In this document: positions 44,274 to 55,539 of the stretch, one piece after another
Numbering within the stretch: position 1 is the first letter of the stretch
Layout of the letters: the number at the start of each line of letters is the position of its first letter
Assembly (NCBI GenBank): GCA_029959085.1
Contig: JARWIR010000003.1
Span: 37,869,505 to 37,933,504 of the forward strand
DNA from: Nemophila menziesii
Lineage: Eukaryota > Streptophyta > Magnoliopsida > Boraginales > Hydrophyllaceae
Reading direction: 5' to 3'
Length of the DNA stretch: 64,000 nucleotides
The notes under the pieces: model-generated
The model's input: the letters and a program-made list of their open reading frames with translations, nothing else
The model's database searches: none
What the model was told of the DNA's origin: nothing
Program-made: the position numbers and the translations under genes

Positions 44274-45269
44274 ATGGAAAAAGCTATTGAATTCATTAAA
44301 CCACGAGTTACTTTTAACATGAATGAAGAATTAACGAAAAAACCAAATATTGAAGAAATCGAGAGAGCAGTCATAGACTTATCAGCTTCAAAAGCTCCAG
44401 GACCTGATGGATTAAACGGTAAGTTTTATAAAGAGTTTTGGGATATAATTAAAAATGATGTGATACAGGTAATTATGGATTTCTTCAAAAATAATCGCTC
44501 AGTTGAAACAATTAACGATACATTAATAACACTGATTCCGAAAGGAACGATACAAGAAAACTTAGGCGATTACAGGCCTATATCTTGTGTAAACTTTATT
44601 TACAAAATTATCACAAAGATCCTCTCGAATCGGTTAAGAGAAATTATGAATCGCATTATATCACCTACTCAGTCAGCTTTTATCAAAGGGCGAGCAATAC
44701 AGGATAACATAATAATTGCACAAGAAATTTCTTTTTTTATGAGTAGGAAACGAAAAAACAAGAAAAACTTGGCTGCTATAAAAATCGATATGGCTAAGGC
44801 TTATGATCAGGTAAGATGGACTTTCCTTTTTAAAGTTTTAGAGAAATTAGGTTTTTGTGAAACGTGGATAAATTGGATGAGAAACTGTATCACTTCGGTC
44901 TCCTTTTATATTAACATTAATGGGGAGAGACTTGAAAATTTTAAACCAGGGAGAGGTCTCAGGCAAGGAGATCCTTTATCTCCTTTCTTATTTTCAATCA
45001 TGACCGAATCTCTCATCAGCATTGTAGATCATTTTATTGATAATAAAATGATTAGTGGTATTAAAATTAATAAGAACTGCCCGAGGATTTCTCACCTTTT
45101 GTTCGCAGATGACTCGCTTTTCTTTATTGATTTAGACGGAACAGATATTGACTATTTTAAAGATTGTCTTGATATATACTGTAAAGGATCAGGACAAAGA
45201 ATTAATTTCAACAAATCAGCTATCATTTTCAGCAAAGAAACAACAGAAGATATCAAGGAGATTGTATAA
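44274..45269 (+). CDS. LINE reverse transcriptase domain
   Basis: 331 open codons with all main RT blocks: SASKAPGPDGLNGKFYKEFW, DTLITLIPKG, DYRPISCVNFIYKIITKILS, SAFIKGRAIQDNI, IKIDMAKAYDQVRWTFL (catalytic Asp), GRGLRQGDPLSPFLFSIMTE, SHLLFADDSLFF (FADD catalytic pair) and SGQRINFNKSAI. The domain copies the LINE RNA at the nicked target. The frame ends at a TAA beside an A-run (45264-45274), and homology resumes in another frame with DLGYYLGIPL. Confidence 0.9.
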   Translation: MEKAIEFIKPRVTFNMNEELTKKPNIEEIERAVIDLSASKAPGPDGLNGKFYKEFWDIIKNDVIQVIMDFFKNNRSVETINDTLITLIPKGTIQENLGDYRPISCVNFIYKIITKILSNRLREIMNRIISPTQSAFIKGRAIQDNIIIAQEISFFMSRKRKNKKNLAAIKIDMAKAYDQVRWTFLFKVLEKLGFCETWINWMRNCITSVSFYININGERLENFKPGRGLRQGDPLSPFLFSIMTESLISIVDHFIDNKMISGIKINKNCPRISHLLFADDSLFFIDLDGTDIDYFKDCLDIYCKGSGQRINFNKSAIIFSKETTEDIKEIV

Positions 45270-45274
45270 AAAAA

Positions 45275-46258
45275 ATGGACATCAAAGAAACAGAAGATTT
45301 GGGTTACTATCTAGGAATTCCTTTATGCCATAAAAGGTCAAAGGTAGAATCTTTAGAATGGATAGCAAAAAAAGTTTTTAGGAATACTGAAGGATGGAAA
45401 GCTAAGCTTCTATCAGAGGGAGGCAAGGAAGTACTCATTAAAGCAGTTCTCCAAGCCATTCTCAATTATTATATGTCCATTTTTTCTTTTCCGATTAAAT
45501 TTTGTAATAAACTCATATCGGCCATTTCTAACTTCTGGTGGAATTCAGGTGAAAGAAATAGGATACACTGGGTAGCTTGGGAAAAAATAACGGTTAGCAA
45601 GTTAATTGGGGGACTTGGATTCAAAGATTTCAAAAAGATGAATACTGTATTATTGGCCGCTCAAGCATGGAGACTTATGAATAACCCGACCAATCTGGTA
45701 GCGAGACTTCTCAAAGGTATCTATTTTAATAAATCTAATTTTTTATCATGTAATATTAGACAAAGCAGGACATGGAGCTGGGCAAGTATAATGGAAGGAA
45801 GAGACTTCATAAAAAAACATGGAATAAAAAAGATAGGAAACGGAAAGGACACGAATATATGGAATGAGAAATGGATAGATACTGATTGGAAGTTAGAGAA
45901 ACTGGAAGGATCAAGTTTTACGAAAGTGAACGAACTAATGATAAAGGACAGGGACGAATGGGATCTCAAAATTTTAGACAATCTTTTTCCAGAACCGATT
46001 ATCCACCTCATAAGGAAGACAAAAATTAAGGAATTTGATGTAATTGATAGATTTATTTGGCCCTACTCAAAGGATGGGAATTACGATACTAAAACGGGGT
46101 ATAAAGTGATAGTAGAGAAACATAACAACAACAAAGCTACTACAACAAAAACAAGAGCTATGCAAGAATCAAAAATTTGGAAAACTGTATGGAAATCAAA
46201 CATCCCAAAAAAAAAAAATATTTATGTGGCGACTGGTCAACAACGCAATACCGACTAG
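45275..46258 (+). CDS. LINE ORF2, post-RT thumb/connection region
   Basis: 327 codons continuing the RT: YYLGIPLCHKRSKVESLEWI, LLSEGGKEVLIKAVLQAI, FWWNSGERNRIHWVAWEKI, GGLGFKDFKKMNTVLLAAQA, then WIDTDWKLEKLEGSS and RFIWPYSKDGNYDTKTGY. This region links RT to the zinc motif in plant LINE ORF2. It loses frame at a run of A (about 46208-46220) within NIPKKKN. The partner frame then takes over with MWRLVNNAIPTRVNL. Confidence 0.85.
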   Translation: MDIKETEDLGYYLGIPLCHKRSKVESLEWIAKKVFRNTEGWKAKLLSEGGKEVLIKAVLQAILNYYMSIFSFPIKFCNKLISAISNFWWNSGERNRIHWVAWEKITVSKLIGGLGFKDFKKMNTVLLAAQAWRLMNNPTNLVARLLKGIYFNKSNFLSCNIRQSRTWSWASIMEGRDFIKKHGIKKIGNGKDTNIWNEKWIDTDWKLEKLEGSSFTKVNELMIKDRDEWDLKILDNLFPEPIIHLIRKTKIKEFDVIDRFIWPYSKDGNYDTKTGYKVIVEKHNNNKATTTKTRAMQESKIWKTVWKSNIPKKKNIYVATGQQRNTD

Positions 46259-47160
46259 AGTCAACTTATCAAAAAGGAATTGCGCGGATGGCACAAATTG
46301 CTTATGGTGTAAACACGAAAAAAAAGATATTGAACATTTACTTTTACAATGTAATATGTGTAAAGACATATGGGCGGGATCCTTTCTACAAATAAAGATA
46401 CAAGAGATAATGGAGGATAAGTTAGAAGAGTGGTTTCTCAAGACAATAAAATCGTTTACAAAAGGGGGATGTGATGAGAACGTAGTACGAGACTTCTTAA
46501 TGATCAACCTGTGGAACATTTGGAAAGCGAAAATGAAAGGCATTCATGAAGGTATTGCAGCTAATGGAACCGGGATTAATATTGCCTCAGCAAAGCTGAT
46601 GCAAGATATACACGAGATTAACTGGATTAAAGAAGGGTATAAAGGATTTAACGGTACGGAAGAACAAAGTGGAGAAATTGACAGCAACGAACAAGAGGAA
46701 GATATAAAATTTTACTGTGATGCATCTTTTTCGAACAAATGGGAACCTACGGGAATCGCAGTCGTTTGCAATCAATCTGGAAACAACTCAATGTTCAGAC
46801 ACTGTTTTAGTACTGATTGCAATTCGGCGCTAGAAGGAGAAGCGAGAGCAGTATTTGAAGCAACACAACTTGGAGCGAACTTCCCAGAGAAGAAAATTGT
46901 TATCCACTCGGACAACCTTGAGATTATTCAAGGTATAAAGCAGGTGTCAGCAGCACGTTGGAATATCCAACCCATCCTACAAAAATTATCCACAAAACTG
47001 AAGAGCTAGGGCTTGTTTCATTTAAGCACATTAACAGGAAGCTCAACAGGGAAGCGGATAAATTGGCGAAGGAAGCTAGGCACGCGGCAACTTTTGTTAA
47101 TCGAAATACGCTTAGTATTTTCGAGTTATCTGTAGCTTTTAGTAGATTAGGCATTGGATA
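46224..47160 (+). pseudogene. LINE zf-RVT and RNase H domains
   Basis: Starts MWRLVNNAIPTRVNLSKRN with the zf-RVT zinc motif CLWCKHEKKDIEHLLLQC. It then reads NLWNIWKAKMKGIHEGI and an RNase H domain: DIKFYCDASFSNKWEPTG (first Asp), ALEGEARAVFEATQLG (Glu), IVIHSDNLEIIQGI (second Asp). After a frameshift near 46975 it ends LGLVSFKHINRKLNREADKL and AKEARHAA, stopping at TAA 47158-47160. All RNase H catalytic residues except a checked final Asp (in READKLA) are visible. A compositionally biased GC-poor spacer follows to the TA tail. Confidence 0.88.
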
Positions 47161-47245
47161 AATCTTTTGTTTTCACAGGGTGCTTCCGCACCCTTTCATT
47201 GTCCAAAAATATATATATATATATATATATATATTGTGGCGCGAC

Positions 47246-47596
47246 TCTGTAAAGAATATTTCTCATGTTAGAATCATGACATTGTGAACCAAATATTCCA
47301 ACACTTGTTAGGAATGAAATCATAAAAAATTCACTTTTACAATTAGACCCAAAAGACAGGATTATTTGGCCCTACACTGAGAATAGAGTTTACTCGACAA
47401 AATCGGGATATCACGTGCACATTCATGAAGAAATGTGTATAAAATGCCAATTATCAAGACGTGTAAATCAATGTAGTCCAAAGGTTGACATCATCTTGCA
47501 TGTAATCAGATAGAAATACTGCAATGGGGCGTTACCAACAAAGTATGCGTTGTTTAAAAGAAAATGCCAAAAAATATGATTTGTGAATGGTGTGAT
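47246..47596 (+). pseudogene. LINE ORF2 remnant (middle part of interrupted relic)
   Basis: Pieces read DPKDRIIWPYTENRVYSTKS and, in another frame, YCNGALPTKYALFKRKCQKI. They end with ICEWCD, the first Cys pair of the zf-RVT zinc motif. The solo LTR at 47597 begins directly after this codon; homology resumes at 49180. This continues the relic left at 40430. Confidence 0.75.
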
Positions 47597-49174
47597 TGAT
47601 GGGTCCTTGTGTGTTATAAAATAAAATGCAAAAGATAAGGACTCACAAACCGAAAGTGTACGGTTGTCCAAGTAGTAAAACCGATAACTCGGATTCGTTC
47701 GCAGGGACAGATTAGGTACAACTCAGGTGTGGATCAAATAGTGGAATAATTGCAATAACAGGAGAGTAAATGAGATGAAGGTTTGTTTTGGGTTTTTGAT
47801 TAATAACTAGAATGCAAAAGTAAATTAAAGACTAAGTAAATTAAGCTGAAATAATATAATGTAAATGAAGGATGTAGACGCAAGGAAAGAAGTAGTACTT
47901 GAGTCTCGCTAGGGTTTCACCTCAAACTTTCTTAATTAATGTCTTCTTTAAAGGGTTGAATCATTATTATTATTACGCTAGTCAGGATTCTAAAGTCTCT
48001 TAGCCCCCGTCAGGGTGGACCTAAAAGCTCTCCTACAGACTTCTGAACCCCGTCAAGGTGATTAGAACCACTTTTAGATGATTAAAACTTACCACATTGG
48101 CTATTGTCTAGTCAAGCATGTCAAGGTCATTGGCGGATACCAACGGCAATTACCTAGTTCCGTATCTAAACCCCCCGTCAAGGTGATCAATACGCCACTA
48201 TATTGAATAGCCTAGATACTAAACTCACCCTTAGTTCATGACTCTAAGGATAATAAATAAGCACAAAATAAAAGCCAACGTAAAATAATAATTCAAATTA
48301 AATTCCAAAATCCCAAACGGAAAAACAATAATTAATCCAGTTTGGGTTCAACCCAATTTGCGATTCTCAAGTACAAGGGAAATTTAGCTCATAATTAAAG
48401 TAAAAACAAAAGAAATAAAATTAATTGAGTTCATGTTTTACAGAAAGAAAATAAAATAAAGAAACCTAATTAGGAGTTTAGATTTGGCTGTTGATTTGGA
48501 GAAGATGAATTCTCCAGCTCTTGGCTTCTTCCTTTTCCTAGCTTCTGACTTTCTCTATGTCGTTTCTGACTTTGATAATATGAGTTGTGTGTAAAAAATA
48601 AGTCAAAAGGCCTATTTATACTAAATAATTCGGACTTGGGCTATTTTAAGTGAATTGATGAAATAAATTAATGGCCCAAGTCCACTCTTCAAGTCCAAAT
48701 CTTGTAACTGGTGTACACCCTACACTAAAACGGCTTTAACTTTCTCAATTTAACTATGAATTGACTCATTCAACTTGCTAACTCTTCGTAACTTGATAAA
48801 GAACAAATCTTCTTTACAACTCAGAGGTTGAATACAAGTTTAAGTTGCTCGAAATCAGCAATTACTATAGGTCTTCCAGATTTGCAGCCCTAACTTGTCA
48901 ATTCTTCGGGATATTTCTTCTCGCCTTTGACTTCTTTACACGATCTAAGACTTCCATTCTTGATTCCTCTCCTTGCTAGTATTAGAAACCTACAAACGTT
49001 ACACTAAAACAAACCATTTAACGTGCAAAAACTCAATAAATGAAAAATACTAAAATCCAAGGAGAGAAAATGAAATATATCAAATTAACACTAAAAGTCT
49101 ATCGAACTAGTCAAATAATCACCCAAATTGATGTCTCCTAAGGGAATATAATTAGAACAAAAGAGGAGACATCA
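47597..49174 (-). mobile_element. Solo LTR, family 1 (copy D), 1578 bp
   Basis: Perfect 5-bp target duplication GTGAT (47592-47596 and 49175-49179). On the minus strand it starts TGATGTCTCCTCTTTTG and ends AAGGACCCATCA (TG...CA). No internal retrotransposon sequence accompanies it, so it is a recombination-derived solo LTR. Landmarks include ACCGAAAGTGTACGG (47650), CCCGTCAGGGTG and GGAGACATCA. It interrupts a LINE zf-RVT motif. Confidence 0.92.
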
Positions 49175-49179
49175 GTGAT

Positions 49180-50035
49180 CATAATTCAAAAACTTCAAAA
49201 ACAATGAAGAATTTTCTCCTTTTTTGCCCATATGGTGTGGTCAATTTGGCCACGTCCACTCCCCAAATAAAGATTGATTCTGATCAACAACTTATGATCG
49301 AAGAATGCATTACAAATATTATCCAAGGATATTTAAATAATGTATGGGATTGCAAAATCATAACGACTTTTATTCTTTGTACACTATGCAACATTCCGAA
49401 AGAAAAAAATGCAAGTTTTTTAGAGAAGAAAGAATGGAATCCCAGGAATATATTGACCTTATTTTCAAAAGTACAACAAATACTAACCTAAATACACTAA
49501 TGACAATGAAACTTCATGATCATATCCAACAAGAGAGCAAAGATATTTTTTACTTAACGACACGACATTCTCTAACAGATGGGAAGACACTGACATCACA
49601 TTCGTCCCCATCAATAACCAAGTAATTATTATCCATAACGAGTTCAAGTGCATCAAAGCTAAATCTGCAATGGAAGGGGAAGTATGGGCTCTCCTAAATG
49701 ATATGGAAATAGTAGTCAAGGAAAATCACTCGAAAAAATTATATTACTCTGGTATTCACAATCAATAATGTACTAATTAGAGAATATATACAATCATACA
49801 TGAGATCTGGCGATGGTTGAAGAAATTTCTATCTTGAAAAATCTCACATCAACATATTATACAACGAAGTTGCTGAGATCCTCGTAAGATGTACCAGAAA
49901 AAAAAACGTCTTTGTAGAAAGATAAATCTCGTTGTTTATTTAAAAAGAAATTGTGTAAATGTAGTGAGATCGGCCGCCTCTTCCATCTGTTTTTTGAAGC
50001 GTTGCTCTACAATTTTCATTTATTTTCCTTCGATA
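49180..50035 (+). pseudogene. LINE ORF2 remnant (right part), zf-RVT to RNase H
   Basis: After the solo LTR the relic continues: KTMKNFLLFCPYGVVNLATS (rest of zinc region), KKEWNPRNILTLFSKV, then an RNase H start NDTTFSNRWEDTDIT and IHNEFKCIKAKSAMEGEVWA. It fades out near 50035 with a degenerate tail. Several frameshifts. The order (zf-RVT, RNase H) matches the young LINE at 46.2-47.2 kb. Confidence 0.7.
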
Positions 50036-50229
50036 AAATAAAATAGGCGCGGCTCTGGTAGTTAAGAAATAATATCTATACAATAATCATAAATCGTTGA
50101 AAATGAATATTACTTGAATCAAAATGCTCTTAAATATATAAAAAAAATACAGTAAGTCCACATGATTCAAATGGAATGTTACAGTGATATTGCGATTATG
50201 GGGTAAAATTTAGGAATTAACCCAAAAAG

Positions 50230-51850
50230 GAGGTAACATTTAGGTGAGTCAAATTTTTATTTTTGGTACTAGCGTCATATATGTATCAGATCACTCACCT
50301 TGTTTTGTCTCGTTTATTTCTACAAAACGTGACAAGAATGACCTTTCTTGGTTTTTTAATATGTGGGTGGAACATGAGAAGTACGACGAGGTGGTAAGTA
50401 ATGGATTTTCTAGAGAGCATGTTGAAAGGACGAAATAACGTGTGTTTTGTAAAAATTGAGGAGTTTGAAGTTCGATCTAAGAAGTTTAAACATGAAAAAC
50501 TTATCCCATATTTCTGAGAGAGATAAAATGGTAAATGAGACTTTGGTAGATGCCGAGATTAGACTTCATATTGGAAGAGATAATGTAGTTTCAGAAACAA
50601 GCGACTACACTAGGGATTATGTTTCTTCCAACAAAAGGTTAGATGTGGATATGAGCTTAAGAGTGAACGTTGCTCAAATTTTTTTTATGGCATTGCAAGG
50701 AGTAAAGAGATGAGAAAATTTGAAAAGGTTACGCTTCCCAAAGTCTCTAACACAACATTTAGTTACCAAGTACATGAGGCATTCACGGGCTACTAAAAGA
50801 CTTTGTTGGGTAGTAGTGGAGATACTAGAAAAAGGTCAACATGGGGGTGTTTGATTGAGGCAATGTGTTAACTAGAGAACAAGGGGTTGATTTTGTGTCG
50901 AGGTTACTAGTGAAGAGATTATAGAGGTTATATTTTCAAATGGAAAATGATAAATATCTAGGTCCGGATGGGTATTCTTTAATCATTCTCAAGAAGTTTC
51001 GAAGTGTGGTGGTGTTGAAACTATCTTAAGCAACTCAATAGACAATCATCTTTCTTATCTATAGAAAAGATAAACCTTTGAAGGTGGAAGAGTACCGTCC
51101 AATTCCATGTTGTAAGGTCATATACAAAGTTATTACTATGATCATTGCAGATAGAATGAAACCGGTACTAGATGAACTTGTTGATAAAGCATAAAGTGTC
51201 TTTGTGTTTAAAAGGTTAGTGTATGATAACATCTATTTAATGCAAGAGATTTTGAGAAGGTACACAAAAAAGAGTAGCTCGCGAAGATGTACGATAAAGA
51301 TAGATTTGTGCAAAGCGTATGACTCGGGTTTATGAGATTTTAATTAGAGAGGTACTAAAGGGGCTAGATTTTTCTGGTCTGGTGTATTAATTGGATTATG
51401 GCTTGTGTTACCACTCCCTCATACTCTGTGGATATTATGGAGAAAACCATGATTTCTTCAAGGGAGGTAATGAACTAATACAATGTAAACCATTGTCACA
51501 TTATCTATTTAGTTTATCCCTTGAGTATTTTTCTAGAATCTTGAAAGTGTGGCAATTTTAGTATTACACATTTAGCATACGTTGATGAATTGATACTCCT
51601 ATCCAGAGGAGATTCTAATCCCGTAAAGTTCTTATGGAGTGTTTAAAGAGTTTTGCAAAGTATTCTATTTTGGGGTTGAATATGCTCAAGTTAAACATAT
51701 ACTACGTGGGAATAAAAGAGGATATGCTTAAGGATATCTTGGAATGCTCCTTCATTATCACTCACGGGTTTCTTAGGGCTTATTATATTGGTCCTACAAG
51801 CGGTGGTTTGTGTTGGCCTATTGCCCCTCTCAATATGTTTTTATATGACA
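50230..51850 (+). pseudogene. Decayed LINE ORF2: endonuclease end, linker and RT
   Basis: Reads VIYVSDHSPCFVSFIS and WFFNMWVEHEKYDEVV (end of endonuclease and start of linker), then LNMKNLSHISERDKMVNETL. RT pieces follow: DKYLGPDGYSLIILKKF, LKVEEYRPIPCCKVIYKVIT, RCTIKIDLCKAYDSG and GLNMLKLNIYYVGIK. Many stops and shifts; no intact catalytic FADD (AYVDELI is seen near 51578). Homology breaks off near 51850, around the region that would follow YLGVPL, and resumes at about 55540. Confidence 0.75.
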
Positions 51851-52739
51851 TAGATGTGTGCTTAATATATTAATTGCTTGATTATGTGTAGTCTTCTTTC
51901 AACATATCTTGTAATATCCGTAGAATCATACCCAATCTAAAATATGTTTATAATTTTTCACATATCTATTAACATATTCATGTTGTGTGTGCATTTATTA
52001 CAGTTGATCATATTCTAAACTATAACATTTTATGTGCATATGTGAGCCAAGGTGATCAACTATAAACTTGTTTAGTTACACATTTAGAATTCAACACATG
52101 CTAAAAGTACAAGCATCTAATCGTCTTTCTAAGGGCTACATGTGCATCCATATAAGTTGAACACTTTCTAGAGCACAACTCTTAATTTTATATTGTATTT
52201 TATAAAGTTTTGACAAATATTTTTAGGCGTATCATAATAAATTTCTCAGTGTTATAAACAATATTACCCAAGCAACATTTCCCATACTAAAACATGAACT
52301 TGCGCTTTCATATAATTTGAACATGTTTTATGACCTATCAGTTTGTGTGATGATTATGTGGAAATTCCATGAACTAAGAATTTCCTTAGACCTTTATTTG
52401 AGCATATCTTGTGAAGGGAGTTTTAAATTTGAGTAACATAAAATATCCTTATATTCCAAATACATTACACATCGGTTACCCACATCTAGAAAAAATCAAT
52501 CCTGATCGAAACTGGATAGCCGTATTTTGAAAAATATCGGGTTGTCGATTAAAAATTATACGACATCGTTCTATTTATCTAAACGTTGATCAAAGGTATC
52601 ACATTAGATCTTACTGTTAGGAAGCAAAACCGGGATGACACCCTTCTCAAACTGGAATATCGATTAGAGCCAATCTGTAGAATTTTATATGTCACATAGA
52701 CATATCTATTGGGAACTTTCTTGGCTGTAAATTATTGTT
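51851..52739. other. Unidentified AT-rich DNA separating the two LINE halves
   Basis: No reading frame or repeat recognised. Together with the following LTR pieces it interrupts the LINE relic between RT and the later GALGLKD-type block. The boundaries of the interrupting DNA could not be fixed and no target duplication was found. Confidence 0.5.
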
Positions 52740-53175
52740 AAATCAGCCTAGGCCCGTAGGTGCTAAAAGGTAGCTTAACTTCTAAAACTGGTCTAGACGG
52801 TCTCCAAAGGCTCCCAGAAGGTCCTAGGCGGTATAGAAGCCCAAAATTTGAAAATTTTCATCCTTTTCCACAAAAAATTATATAACCCTATTTTACAAAA
52901 TTAAAATTAACCCTAACAAAAATAAATTAAAAAACAACCCCAAGGAAATATTCAAATATAATCTATTAACATTCACCTTAATTATATCAATTATTTATCT
53001 AAGAAATAATATTTAATTGTGTTTCCTTAATCTTTCGAGTACGGTTTGTGGATTTAAAATAAGTAAACTAATAATATATATAATTCATAAATAAAATTCA
53101 AAACCTCCTAGGAAAAAAATGTCTGGGGAACTCGAAGATGGTTGATCGTGTGTGTGGCGCCTAGTGCTTTTTAGA
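52740..53175. mobile_element. GCCTAGGCG-type non-autonomous element (copy 2, diverged)
   Basis: Left part has CAGCCTAGGCCCG, GGTCCTAGGCGG and GTCTAGACGG. The right part ends TGGCGCCTAGTGCTTTTTAGAAC, the inverse of the CAGTGCTTTAGAA end of copy 1. The centre is AT-rich. Ends are approximate. Confidence 0.5.
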
Positions 53176-53455
53176 ACAATGCTATAATAGGAGCTTATTT
53201 CAGCCATTCATCTCATCTATTTAATCTACATCTTCCATATCATCAAAGTATTCATCCCACAAGATATCTCAAGGTATAATCATTAATTTTAGATTATTAT
53301 ATTATCTTGATGCACATCATGGTCATATCCACTCATTAAGAGTTAAACATTATTCATAGTAATATCTATTCTCTAGGAATTTATCTTTCATCCTTGTAAT
53401 CAATCATAAACACTTATAATCTAGCTCTAGTTAGGAAGGGTGATTCTTATATTAA

Positions 53456-53770
53456 AGTAGAGGCTTATTACTCTCTATAGAAGAGAGACTTCATATTTTA
53501 GAAGTGGTATAGGGTAGAATTTGATGTTGTTAAAACACTTGTCCAGGTTGTGACTTATCCCGCAATAGTCACGTTGAGGTTGTGTGGTTGACCGGTCAAA
53601 CTCACGTGTAAGGGTTGTAAATTGAGCCCAGTAAAACCATGGTGTGTCGGTTTTTATATTAGCATTAAGAGATACGAGAAGCTAAGTGAAAAATCTTAAA
53701 ATCCTATGGTGTATACCTTAGGTGGTGTACTAGGCCCTCAAGAGTTCAAACCCCACTCTAAAATTATTTT
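53456..53770 (-). mobile_element. LTR family 2 fragment, inverted
   Basis: Read on the minus strand, the landmarks ACCACCTAAGG, CCATAGGATTTTAAG, TTTTCACTTAGCTTCTCGT and ACTGGGCTCAATTTACAACCC follow the order seen at 13.64-13.86 kb. Similar landmarks occur in the solo LTR just to the right (54.18 kb). It is a fragment in opposite orientation to both. Confidence 0.6.
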
Positions 53771-53829
53771 GTACCTTATGTCCATTACTCTTTACATATA
53801 GTTTTATTTGCTTATGCCCATATATTTAT

Positions 53830-55220
53830 TGAAAGTCCTAGAGGGGGGTGAATAGGATTACTAATAAGATTAATGCCTAATTAAAAAATCTTTCGGACAA
53901 TTATAAGTTTAAGAAAGAAACTTCTAAGTCAACTAATATATCAAACTCCTAAGGGATCATACAATGGATAAGCTAAGAGGTTCGATATATAAGTGATACA
54001 AGTAAAACGAGTTTATAATCTCTTACTACTCTAGATGACAATATGTTAGATAAACTAGATAACCAATATCACAATATTCATACTAGCATATTATCAAACA
54101 TATAAAGTGCGGAAAGTAAATAGAGTAGGGATAGAAAGATACACACGATGTATAGTGGTTCGGTTTCCCTACATCCACTACCTAAGGAAGCCTCCTTAGG
54201 ATTTCAAGCTTTTCACTAAGCTCTCGTGTCTCTCTTAACCGGGTCGAGAACACAATAACCCTTACAACCTCTTCGATAACACGAAGGACAACCTCTTCGA
54301 AACCACGAAGGAAACTCTTGTGTAATCACAACACAAGGACACCGAGTATACTCCCGATACTCAAATTCTCTCTTAATCTATCTATTACAAGAACTAGACT
54401 TAAAAGGATAAATACAAAGTGTTTAAAGGGTGAAACAACTTTGCTAATGAACTCCTAAAGAGATGATATAACTATAAGCTTAAAACTTCTCTTGAGTTGA
54501 TAATAACTTTGAAGCTCCTTTGATTTACTCCTTGAATGAGTAGATATGACAATTATAGCTCTTGACACCTTCTTGGATGATAAAAATTAAGCCCCTTAGT
54601 GTATATGGGTTGAAGGTGTGATTGTAGCCTTGAAAGACCTTCAATTTATAGCTGCAAAATGCTCCCAACGGTCATAAGACTTGTCTCCAACGGATATATT
54701 AATATCCCCAACGGATATATTCCTTTTGTCTTCATTTTGCTGCAGGAAACCCTATCTGCGGTGCACCGCGGGGTTGGTGTGGTGTACTGCACTGAGCTTG
54801 CTCTCTGACGGGCTAGCCCCATGGTCCGTGGTGTAGTCCGTGGGCTGCGGTGTACCGCACAGAAACTCCGGTGTACCGCACCAAAGGTCTAAAACACCTT
54901 CTAGTGAGTATATCTTTTCCTATGATGCTCGGATTAGAAAACCTTCTTCACGAGAGTTGTAGAGAACATCATTCTAATAAACTTTGTAGTTGATCACTAA
55001 AGCTAATTCTCAATGTACACAAAGATAAGGTTAATAGAATTTGTATGAGAATTAGTTTCTTAAGATAAAACAATAAAGCTTTGATCTAAAAGATAAAGAA
55101 TGTGCTTTTTGATGAATTAGAGTGCAAGATAGAATGTATATAACAATAATAATTAGCACACTAAACACAAGAGGATTTGTCACATTAAAACAACCTATTA
55201 AGGGAGGCTATATGCCAACA
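53830..55220 (+). mobile_element. Solo LTR, family 2, 1391 bp
   Basis: Perfect 5-bp target duplication TTTAT (53825-53829 and 55221-55225). Ends are TGAAAGTCCTAGAGGGGGGTG and GGCTATATGCCAACA (TG...CA). Strings of the type CTAGAGGGGGGTGAATAG are common in plant intergenic LTR DNA. No coding region. Sense orientation is not established. The 54.76-54.90 kb stretch has repeated GTGCACCGCGG / GTGTACCGCA motifs. Confidence 0.88.
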
Positions 55221-55539
55221 TTTATCAACCCCTAACGATCCTATTTCATGATCCCATAAGTGTTTGATAATTTTTCTAGTAGAAGTTTCTAACTAATATC
55301 TCAATTTCTGAAACTATCTTTGTGTTCGAATAACTTACACCCTCGTTTTAATAAACTTATCTTGAATCTTGTTTCAGTAACCCTTATAGTTTGTTAAATA
55401 GATTTGATTATATTTTCACTAATAGTTTGTCTTGATTAAGTTTTTAACTAATCATAATTTTTTAAGTGTCTATTCACAAGCCCTATAGGACCTAACAATT
55501 TGCTTTTGGTTGACCATTTGTCTAGTCCTAACTAGGGTG

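Larger units (their letters stand above)
40431..47232 (+). mobile_element. Near full-length L1-type LINE with RNase H, 6.8 kb
   Basis: The element is flanked by TATATATTGTGGCGCGAC (40413-40430 and 47228-47245; the TA part merges with the tail), an 18-bp or slightly shorter target duplication. It ends in a (TA)n tail (about 47207-47232) instead of poly-A. Order: ~0.9 kb 5' UTR, ORF1 with CCHC knuckle, an acidic linker, apurinic-type endonuclease, reverse transcriptase with FADD, zf-RVT zinc region, RNase H. It is damaged by two Trp-to-stop changes and several frameshifts, three at poly-A runs. It lies inside an older LINE relic of related type. Confidence 0.92.
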
